Source: an uncultured Solobacterium sp. (GTDB lineage: Bacteria > Bacillota_I > Bacilli_A > Erysipelotrichales > Erysipelotrichaceae). From it: 12,047 bases of DNA. Position numbers and translations under genes: made by a program. Positions 6,936-12,047 of this stretch are shown one piece after another. Position 1 is the first letter of the stretch. The number at the start of each line of letters is the position of its first letter. Below the pieces are notes generated by a model. The model was given only the letters and a program-made list of their open reading frames with translations, was not told the origin of the DNA and ran no database searches. The stretch lies in assembly GCA_900552125.1 (NCBI GenBank), contig URYK01000063.1, positions 1 to 12,047 on the forward strand, given 5' to 3'.

Positions 6936-8467
6936 TGAAAAGAGCATTAGTCAGTGTTTCAGATAAGACAAATCTAGTGGAATTTGTATCTGGTCTAGTT
7001 GAATTAGGCTATGAAATCATTTCTACTGGAGGAACAAAAAAAGCATTAGAAGAAGCAGGTATTTCTACTATTGGTATTTCTGATGTGACAGGTTTTCCAG
7101 AAATCATGGATGGACGTGTAAAAACATTACATCCAAATGTTCATGGAGCATTACTTTGTGTACGTGATAACCCAGAGCATGTAAAGCAAATTAATGAATT
7201 AGGTATTCAATACATTGATCTAGTATGTGTAAACTTATATCCTTTTAAAGAAACAGTATTAAAACCAGGTGTAAGTCATGAAGAAATTATTGAAAATATC
7301 GATATTGGCGGACCAAGTATGTTAAGAAGTGCTTCTAAAAACTATCGATATATTCCTGTTATTTGTGATCCTAATGATTACGATACTGTATTAAATGAAT
7401 TACGTGAACATGGGGAAACAAGTTTAGAAACAAGAGAAAAATTAGCAGCTAAAGTATTCCGTCATACTGCAAGCTATGATACAATGATTGCTTCTTATTT
7501 AACAGAAAAAACAGGAGAAAAATATCCGGAAAAATTCACATTGACTTTTGATAAAGTTCAAGATTTACGTTATGGTGAAAATCCTCACCAGAGTGCGGCT
7601 TTCTATAAAGGTATGAATCCTCAATATTCACTTGCGAATGCAAAACAGTTACATGGAAAAGAATTATCCTATAATAATATTCAGGATGGTAATGCCGCAA
7701 TTGAAATCCTGAAAGATTTTGAAGGACAGCCAGCTGTAGTTGGTGTTAAACATATGAATCCATGTGGAGTAGGAATCGGGGATACAATTGAAGAAGCATG
7801 GGATAAAGCATATGAAGCAGATCCTGTGTCTATTTTTGGTGGAATTGTAGCATTTAATGAACCAATTAATAATGCGATTGCGGAAAAATTATCTAAGATT
7901 TTCTTGGAAATTATTATCGCACCAGCATATGTAGAAGATGCGTTTGAAATCTTATCTAAGAAAAAGAATATTCGTTTGTTGCAGCTAGACACAACATTAA
8001 GTGTAAATGCAAAATATAAAGTAACGAATGTAAATGATGGATTATTAGTACAGGATATTGATGATCATCAAATTACAGAAGAAGATTTACGTTGCGTAAC
8101 AAATCGTAAACCAACAGAAGAAGAAATCAAACAATTGCTGTTCGCATGGAAAGTAGTAAAACATGTAAAATCTAATGCCATTGTATTGGTAAAAGACAAT
8201 ATGACAATTGGAGTTGGTGCAGGTCAAATGAATCGTGTAGGTGCAGCTAAGATTGCAATTGAGCAGGCACAGGAAAAAGCTAAAGGTTCAGTTATGAGTT
8301 CTGATGCATTCTTCCCAATGCCAGATACTGTAGAAGAAGCAGTAAAAGCTGGGGTAACAGCTATTATTCAGCCAGGTGGTTCTATCAAAGATCAGTTATC
8401 TATTGATGTATGTAATGAACATGGCATTGCAATGGTATTTACAGGAGTTCGTCATTTTAAACATTAA
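6935..8467 (+). CDS. purH: Bifunctional AICAR formyltransferase / IMP cyclohydrolase
   Basis: PurH carries out the last two steps of IMP synthesis: AICAR formylation with 10-formyl-THF, then ring closure. The 510-aa product is close to the Bacillus length. The N-terminal cyclohydrolase domain (methylglyoxal synthase-like fold, about 1-140) shows ISTGGT and DGRVKTLHP. The formyltransferase domain shows [18 protein letters not shown] with the Lys272-His273 pair expected at the active site, SDAFFPMPD and the C-terminal [10 protein letters not shown] and FTGVRHFKH. The start TAATG overlaps the purN stop by one base; GAGG at 6924-6927 is 7 nt upstream. It is the last gene of the operon, followed by a terminator. 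Confidence 0.98.
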   Translation: MKRALVSVSDKTNLVEFVSGLVELGYEIISTGGTKKALEEAGISTIGISDVTGFPEIMDGRVKTLHPNVHGALLCVRDNPEHVKQINELGIQYIDLVCVNLYPFKETVLKPGVSHEEIIENIDIGGPSMLRSASKNYRYIPVICDPNDYDTVLNELREHGETSLETREKLAAKVFRHTASYDTMIASYLTEKTGEKYPEKFTLTFDKVQDLRYGENPHQSAAFYKGMNPQYSLANAKQLHGKELSYNNIQDGNAAIEILKDFEGQPAVVGVKHMNPCGVGIGDTIEEAWDKAYEADPVSIFGGIVAFNEPINNAIAEKLSKIFLEIIIAPAYVEDAFEILSKKKNIRLLQLDTTLSVNAKYKVTNVNDGLLVQDIDDHQITEEDLRCVTNRKPTEEEIKQLLFAWKVVKHVKSNAIVLVKDNMTIGVGAGQMNRVGAAKIAIEQAQEKAKGSVMSSDAFFPMPDTVEEAVKAGVTAIIQPGGSIKDQLSIDVCNEHGIAMVFTGVRHFKH

Positions 8468-8476
8468 AAAATATCA

Positions 8477-8515
8477 AAGCTGGTGATTTCAATGGAGGAA
8501 TCATTGGCTTTTTTT
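8477..8515 (+). terminator. Intrinsic terminator of the pur operon
   Basis: The arms 8477-8488 and 8499-8510 make a 12-bp stem with three G-U pairs and a 10-nt loop, followed by a run of T (8509-8515). It begins 9 nt after the purH stop. Confidence 0.85.
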
Positions 8516-8524
8516 CTTGTTAAT

Positions 8525-8569
8525 TTGAAAAGTCATGTAAATGATGTTATAACGCTATTGAAAAGTCAT
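8525..8569. repeat. 12-nt direct repeat in the purH downstream region
   Basis: TTGAAAAGTCAT occurs at 8525-8536 and again at 8558-8569, start to start 33 nt apart (about three helical turns). An inverted repeat ATTTACTA/TAGTAAAT (8580-8587, 8611-8618) follows. No coding sequence is seen from 8468 to 8705. The function is unknown, and chance is possible in such AT-rich DNA. Confidence 0.4.
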
Positions 8570-8630
8570 ATATATTCTCATTTACTATATTATGTTTTTT
8601 GATGCAAATGTAGTAAATAATAAAGAAAAT

Positions 8631-8664
8631 AACCTTCTTTGATACATAAAGTATAAAGAAGGTT
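8631..8664 (-). terminator. Terminator of the 40-aa gene, probably bidirectional
   Basis: AACCTTCTTT (8631-8640) pairs perfectly with AAAGAAGGTT (8655-8664), and inside it ATAC (8642-8645) pairs with GTAT (8651-8654) around a 5-nt loop. On the minus strand a T-rich tract follows the stem (complement of 8615-8630), which suits the small gene ending at 8706. On the plus strand TTTT (8663-8666) follows, so it can also back up the purH terminator. Confidence 0.72.
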
Positions 8665-8705
8665 TTAGTAAGAGTATTAGTGATGTATAAAGAGAAGTAT
8701 TATTG

Positions 8706-8828
8706 TTAATATTCAGATTCATTTTCTTCAAATAATCTATATGGATTATTACCATTTCTTATTTCATATACTAAATAAATAATTAATACTATAGTTCCTA
8801 CATATGCAATAATATCAGCAAGTTTCAT
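8706..8828 (-). CDS. Small single-span membrane protein, 40 aa, unknown
   Basis: The ORF begins MKLADIIAYVG and ends with TAA at 8706-8708. A strong AGGGAGG ribosome binding site (complement of 8837-8843) lies 8 nt before the ATG, and a terminator lies about 40 nt downstream, so it looks like a complete transcription unit. Residues 6-21 (IIAYVGTIVLIIYLVY) form one hydrophobic segment, short but long enough for a membrane span. It is followed by a charged tail with Glu-Ile-Arg and an acidic C-terminus (EENESEY). The few N-terminal charges and the Arg just after the segment leave the orientation unclear. There is no signal-peptidase site and no toxin hallmark beyond small size and one span. I do not recognise the family. 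It could be a type I toxin-like peptide, a small subunit of a membrane complex, or a stress peptide. Confidence 0.6.
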   Translation of the reverse strand: MKLADIIAYVGTIVLIIYLVYEIRNGNNPYRLFEENESEY

Positions 8829-8888
8829 GTTCTTTTCCTCCCTATCGTTATAATCATTTTAGGTTTGATGGCTTGTTTATATACATTT

Positions 8889-8901
8889 TTTGTCCGACAA
8901 A
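8889..8901. other. 13-nt palindrome TTTGTCcGACAAA upstream of the small gene
   Basis: Two perfect 6-nt arms (8889-8894, 8896-8901) flank one base. The spacing is too tight for an RNA hairpin but suits a dimeric DNA-binding protein. It lies about 60 nt upstream of the small gene's start, on its promoter side. No convincing -35/-10 pair could be placed nearby. The rest of 8829-9043 shows nothing but AT-rich DNA. Confidence 0.3.
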
Positions 8902-9043
8902 TTTCTATAAAAGATGAATTCAACATAGAAATTAAAGTGTCATTTAACCTTCAATACACTAATAGATATCTTATGGCTATATAATAAAACACATTATTAC
9001 ATAATAAATGTAATAATTGAAAAATACTATAAATTTAATCAAT

Positions 9044-9096
9044 AAAAAAGATTTCATCTCTATAAATTTAGTTAATTTATAGAATAAGAAATCTTT
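9044..9096 (-). terminator. Terminator of the LacI-family regulator gene
   Basis: A long two-part hairpin: AAAGATTTC (9047-9055) pairs with GAAATCTTT (9088-9096), and CTATAAATT (9060-9068) pairs with AATTTATAG (9074-9082), with a small internal loop and a 5-nt apical loop. On the minus strand the stem runs into six U (complement of 9044-9049). It starts 18 nt after the regulator's stop codon. Confidence 0.78.
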
Positions 9097-9114
9097 AAAT
9101 AAAATATTCATTTA

Positions 9115-10119
9115 TTATTTATTAAATTCCATACAACTTTCTCTTTCCACAAACTGATAAGGGACAATAATTTTAGTTGCATATAAATTAGGATGTTCGA
9201 TATGTTTAATAAGCTGTGAAGCAGCTTCCATGCCTAACTGTTGAGCATTGATATCAATACAAGTTAATTGAGGATGTGTCATCCGTGAAAATAATGAGTT
9301 GTTAAAACCTATTAATGATATATCCTGAGGTATACGTAAACCTTTAACACTTATTTCTTTTTCTAATAATAATGCATACATATCGTCACAGACTAAGATG
9401 GCACTAGGACGATCTTCTTTACATAAAAGCTGCTGAATTTTTATACAATTTTCTTCTATATTAGATGTTAAACTTAGACAATAATCATCACGATAAGGAA
9501 TATTGTTAGAAGTTAAAGCTAAAAGATATCCTGCTTTACGATCATTAGAAAATACTTTATTATCATCAGCACCAATATAACCAATGCGTTGATGCCCCTT
9601 TTTAATTAAATATTCACAAGCTTCTCTTGCTGCTTGTACATTATCATTATCAACATAAATAGTATCATTGATCAAACGGGTAGCTTTACCAATAAGCACA
9701 AATAATAAATTTTCTTCATACATGTAATCCATGATAGTATCTTCAATGTTTGAATATAAAAAGATAAAACCATCGGCTTTTGCGGTTCGAATACTTTTTA
9801 TAAGTTCATGCTCATCTGCACCTGTGATGATTGTCAAAGTATATCGTTTATGATTACAATATTGACCGATTCCTCGTATTGCCTCCAAATAAAAAGGATT
9901 GGCATATATTTCGTTTTGTGGAGACATTGGAAAAACAACTCCAATCGTATGAGTTTCCTGTTGAATAACAGAATCCCGTTCATAACCTAAAGTATCCATT
10001 GCCTCACGAACTCTTTTTTTAGTTTCTTCAGATATGGACGGATGATTTCTACAAGTTCTTGAAACAGTAGAACAAGATACTTTTGCAAGTTTAGCTACAT
10101 CTTTGATTGTTACAGCCAT
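9115..10119 (-). CDS. malR: LacI/GalR-family transcriptional regulator, MalR-like
   Basis: The 334-aa product has an N-terminal LacI helix-turn-helix (residues 1-46; TIKDVAKLAKVS, then STVSR in the recognition helix) and a periplasmic-binding-protein-like effector domain from about residue 57. VDNDNVQAAREACEYLIKKGHQRIGYIG closely resembles streptococcal MalR, and the gene is divergent from malQ, so control of maltodextrin genes is likely. The ATG at 10119 is chosen because homology starts there, GAAGG (10126-10130) is 7 nt upstream, and a promoter at 10141-10169 makes longer versions impossible from that start site. Oddity: after Tyr46 the usual hinge helix (pattern PNxxARxL) is missing, replaced by ERDSVIQQE and about four residues shorter than in streptococcal MalR. 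A Cys pair (Cys16, Cys23) flanks the recognition helix. The gene symbol rests on similarity and context. Confidence 0.85.
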   Translation of the reverse strand: MAVTIKDVAKLAKVSCSTVSRTCRNHPSISEETKKRVREAMDTLGYERDSVIQQETHTIGVVFPMSPQNEIYANPFYLEAIRGIGQYCNHKRYTLTIITGADEHELIKSIRTAKADGFIFLYSNIEDTIMDYMYEENLLFVLIGKATRLINDTIYVDNDNVQAAREACEYLIKKGHQRIGYIGADDNKVFSNDRKAGYLLALTSNNIPYRDDYCLSLTSNIEENCIKIQQLLCKEDRPSAILVCDDMYALLLEKEISVKGLRIPQDISLIGFNNSLFSRMTHPQLTCIDINAQQLGMEAASQLIKHIEHPNLYATKIIVPYQFVERESCMEFNK

Positions 10120-10140
10120 AATAACACCTTCTTCTCCTTC

Positions 10141-10169
10141 ATTGTAGAAACTAGAAAGAGATATGTCAA
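10141..10169 (-). promoter_or_regulatory. Promoter of the LacI-family regulator
   Basis: On the minus strand there is a consensus -35 TTGACA (complement of 10164-10169), a 17-nt spacer and a -10 TACAAT (complement of 10141-10146). Transcription would start near 10134, leaving a 5' leader of only about 15 nt that still contains the ribosome binding site. The TTGCGTAA motif (10175-10182) lies 5 nt upstream of the -35, which allows autoregulation. Confidence 0.78.
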
Positions 10170-10174
10170 CATAA

Positions 10175-10228
10175 TTGCGTAAACTATTGTGCAATTTTAT
10201 GCAATTATTTGCATAAAATATTGCGCAA
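10175..10228. promoter_or_regulatory. Operator cluster between malR and malQ
   Basis: Several TTGCG-type elements are packed in 54 nt: TTGCGTAA (10175-10182), TTGTGCAA (10187-10194) and TTGCGCAA (10221-10228, a perfect palindrome). Between the last two lies a perfect 26-nt inverted repeat with 11-nt arms ending TTATGCAA and starting TTGCATAA (10194-10204 and 10209-10219). LacI-family proteins bind such palindromes, and streptococcal MalR sites use related TTGCGT half-sites (from memory). The MalR-like protein is the natural candidate for binding. Confidence 0.65.
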
Positions 10229-10249
10229 AAAGATGAAACTATATATATA
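10221..10249 (+). promoter_or_regulatory. Possible upstream malQ promoter
   Basis: TTGCGC (10221-10226), a 17-nt spacer and TATATA (10244-10249). Both boxes are imperfect. Its -35 would coincide with the TTGCGCAA palindrome, so a repressor bound there would block it directly. It is weaker than the site at 10268-10295. Confidence 0.35.
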
Positions 10250-10266
10250 CTAACTCTATGAACGAG

Positions 10267-10281
10267 TTGAAAACGTTTCCA
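10267..10281 (+). promoter_or_regulatory. cre box (CcpA catabolite repression site)
   Basis: TTGAAAACGTTTCCA fits the cre consensus WTGNAANCGNWWNCA at every position. It overlaps the -35 of the main malQ promoter, a position that gives repression by CcpA with HPr-Ser-P when preferred sugars are present. The MalR-like protein could also bind, since the families share CG-centred palindromes. Confidence 0.8.
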
Positions 10282-10295
10282 TTACACTTTATAAT
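10268..10295 (+). promoter_or_regulatory. Main malQ promoter
   Basis: -35 TTGAAA (10268-10273), a 16-nt spacer and a consensus -10 TATAAT (10290-10295). Transcription should begin near 10302, giving a leader of about 205 nt before malQ. The cre box covers the -35. Confidence 0.72.
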
Positions 10296-10322
10296 AGATT
10301 CGTGAATAATCTCATTATTTAT

Positions 10323-10385
10323 AGAGCAACATGTTTTATCATAGGTTTCCTTTGTATTTTACTATGAGATAGGAAAGCTCTTTTT
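10323..10385 (+). terminator. Terminator-like hairpin in the malQ leader (possible attenuator)
   Basis: AGAGC (10323-10327) pairs with GCTCT (10377-10381). Inside, TATCATAG (10337-10344) pairs with CTATGA-ATA (10362-10371, one bulged G). Five T (10381-10385) follow the stem. A competing pairing exists: GTTTCCTT (10345-10352) with AAGGAAAC (10388-10395), extendable by ATCAT (10338-10342) with ATGAT (10396-10400). The two folds are mutually exclusive. The stem has bulges, so this is a candidate attenuator, not a proven one. The rest of the leader (10401-10496) shows only a 5-bp hairpin AGGTA/TACCT (10453-10476). Confidence 0.45.
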
Positions 10386-10508
10386 ATAAGGAAACATGAT
10401 GTTTGAGATTTTAATGTAGTGAAAGAATGTGAAAGCATCAAAATGTATTAAAAGGTAAAAATGAAGAGTAGTACCTAATCATTTCGCGATATTTATGGAG
10501 GAATAGAT

Positions 10509-12005
10509 ATGAGAAAAAGTGGAATACTGCTTCCGATAGCATCACTGCCAAGCTCTTATGGCATTGGATGTTTTGATCAGGAAGCATATCGGTTTATAGA
10601 TCATTTAAAAAAAGCAGGGCAATCTTATTGGCAGATTTTACCGCTAGGACCTACTGGGTATGGGGATTCTCCCTATCAGTCATTTTCAACTTTTGCGGGA
10701 AATCCTTACTTTATATCATTGGATGAACTGGTAGAGTTGGGATGGCTTACCAAAGAAGAATTACCGGAAAAAAATATTCATGAAAAAGAAGTAGATTATT
10801 TATATTTATATGAAACACGATTTTCCTTATTATATAAAGCTTATGAACGAAGTGATATTGAACATGATAAGAATTTCCAAAATTACTGTGAAAAAGAAAG
10901 TAGCTGGCTAGAAGATTATTCGCTTTTCATGGCTATCAAAGATTCTTTAGAAGGAAAATCATGGGAGTATTGGCCAGATGATCTTCGTTTGCGAAAAGAG
11001 GATGCCTTAAAGAAACAGCGAAAAGAATTAGAACAGAAAGTTAAGTTTTATCAATTTATTCAATATCTATTTTGGATACAATGGAGAAAAATAAAAGCAT
11101 ATGCGAATAAAAATGGAATAGAAATAATTGGTGATATTCCAATTTATGTTGCTTATGATAGTGCAGATACCTGGGCTAATCCAAATTTATTTCAATTAGA
11201 TATAGAAAGAAGGCCAGAAGCTGTAGCAGGAGTTCCTCCAGATGGATTCTCTGCAGATGGTCAGTTATGGGGAAATCCATTATATCGCTGGGAAGAACAT
11301 CAAAAAACAGGCTATCAATGGTGGATTGAAAGAATTCGTTATTGTACAGAAATCTATGATGTTGTTAGGATTGATCATTTCCGAGGCTTTGATGAATATT
11401 ACTCCATACCTTATGGAGATAAAAATGCAAGACGAGGGCGATGGGAAAAAGGCCCTGAATATGCTTTGTTTGAAGAAATAAAGAATCATTTAGGAAATCT
11501 AAATATTATCGCAGAGGACTTAGGTTATCTAACAGATTCAGTTAAAAAATTAGTAACAAAATGTGGTTTTCCGGGTATGAAAATCTTAGAGTTTGCTTTT
11601 GACTCTAGAGATTCTAGTGGTGCAAATGATTATCTTCCTCATAACTACGATAAAAACTGTGTAGTATATACAGGAACTCACGATAATGAAACAATGATGG
11701 GATGGTTTTCTTCTATACAGCCAGAAGAAAAAGAAACCTTTAAAAAATATTTATGTACAAATGCTAATGATGATAAACTATTATTGAGAAAAAGTATAGC
11801 CTTGGCAATGCAAAGTGTTGCGGATTGGTGTATCCTGCCAATACAGGACTGGTTAGGATTAGATAACCATGCTCGAATCAATACACCTTCAACACTAGGC
11901 GGAAATTGGAAATGGCGTTTAACAAAAGAACAGTTTACTAAAGAACTTGAAGAAGAAATCGCAAGCTATACGAGACTATATGGCAGAAGTAAATTAGTGA
12001 AATAG
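10509..12005 (+). CDS. malQ: 4-alpha-glucanotransferase (amylomaltase, GH77)
   Basis: MalQ moves alpha-1,4-glucan segments between maltodextrins in the cytoplasm, releasing glucose and making longer chains for phosphorylase. The 498-aa product is full length for bacterial GH77. It opens with the family start RKSGILLPIASLPSSYGIG and has QILPLGPTGYGDSPYQ, then GDIPIYVAYDSADTWANP and VPPDGFSADGQLWGNP. The catalytic residues are visible: nucleophile Asp289 in RIDHFRGF, acid/base Glu336 in IIAEDLG, and the transition-state Asp392 in GTHDNE, with spacing like that of the Thermus enzyme. GGAGG at 10497-10501 is 7 nt before the ATG. It is divergent from the MalR-like gene, with a cre box at its promoter. 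Partner genes such as a glucan phosphorylase are not visible, as the window ends 42 nt later. Confidence 0.96.
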   Translation: MRKSGILLPIASLPSSYGIGCFDQEAYRFIDHLKKAGQSYWQILPLGPTGYGDSPYQSFSTFAGNPYFISLDELVELGWLTKEELPEKNIHEKEVDYLYLYETRFSLLYKAYERSDIEHDKNFQNYCEKESSWLEDYSLFMAIKDSLEGKSWEYWPDDLRLRKEDALKKQRKELEQKVKFYQFIQYLFWIQWRKIKAYANKNGIEIIGDIPIYVAYDSADTWANPNLFQLDIERRPEAVAGVPPDGFSADGQLWGNPLYRWEEHQKTGYQWWIERIRYCTEIYDVVRIDHFRGFDEYYSIPYGDKNARRGRWEKGPEYALFEEIKNHLGNLNIIAEDLGYLTDSVKKLVTKCGFPGMKILEFAFDSRDSSGANDYLPHNYDKNCVVYTGTHDNETMMGWFSSIQPEEKETFKKYLCTNANDDKLLLRKSIALAMQSVADWCILPIQDWLGLDNHARINTPSTLGGNWKWRLTKEQFTKELEEEIASYTRLYGRSKLVK

Positions 12006-12026
12006 GCGAAGTCTAAAGACCTCGCC
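12005..12026 (+). terminator. Hairpin at the malQ stop codon (possible terminator)
   Basis: GGCGA (12005-12009) pairs with TCGCC (12022-12026), and GTCT (12011-12014) with AGAC (12017-12020), with an A-C mismatch between. The first G belongs to the TAG stop. What follows (CCTTCCC) is not U-rich, so termination is uncertain. The last about 20 nt are clearly more GC-rich than the rest of the window. Confidence 0.4.
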
Positions 12027-12047
12027 CCTTCCCAAACGCAGCGGGCA

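Noticed and set aside
8521..8705. CRISPR-like or mobile-element remnant in the gap after purH
   Set aside because: Only one 12-nt pair repeats, with no array periodicity, no transposase fragment and no target-site duplication.
9808..9990. Plus-strand open frame inside the regulator gene
   Set aside because: It is a shadow of the minus-strand gene, without a ribosome binding site or recognisable product.
10120..10194. A 25-residue N-terminal extension of the LacI-family regulator
   Set aside because: It would start upstream of the gene's own consensus promoter, has no ribosome binding site and precedes the conserved helix-turn-helix start.

Overview
The window is AT-rich, compactly coded DNA with strong AGGAGG-type ribosome binding sites, intrinsic terminators with U-tracts, sigma-A-like promoters, a purine riboswitch and a CcpA-type cre site. 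This points to a low-GC Gram-positive (Bacillota). The single-chain PurL, the DUF1848 protein and the MalR-like regulator fit the Erysipelotrichia or Clostridia, but the exact lineage is an inference.

Layout: (1) 1-750, the 3' part of a DUF1848 gene whose reading frame looks broken at the window edge. (2) 786-8515, a purine biosynthesis operon: promoter, guanine-type riboswitch with its own terminator/antiterminator pair, a 20-codon leader ORF whose stop codon lies inside a second terminator, then purE-purL-purM-purN-purH and a final terminator. The genes are 10-15 nt apart or overlap. (3) 8516-9114, a mostly non-coding stretch holding a convergent 40-aa single-span membrane protein gene with its own ribosome binding site and terminator. 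(4) 9115-12026, a LacI/GalR-family regulator of MalR type on the minus strand, divergent from malQ (4-alpha-glucanotransferase). The 389-nt space between them holds promoters in both directions, a cluster of TTGCGNAA-like palindromes, a cre box over the malQ -35 and a terminator-like malQ leader.

How the genes work together: PurN, PurL, PurM, PurE and PurH carry out steps 3, 4, 5, 6 and 9-10 of IMP synthesis. PurF, PurD, PurC, PurB and PurK are not in the window and would have to be encoded elsewhere. The riboswitch should shut the operon off when guanine is plentiful. The regulator/malQ pair is a maltodextrin-use module, expected to answer to its own repressor and to carbon catabolite control.

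The most interesting structure is the purE leader: two terminators in series, the first riboswitch-controlled and the second placed so that a translating ribosome would decide its fate. No mobile element, CRISPR array, tRNA or rRNA was seen.
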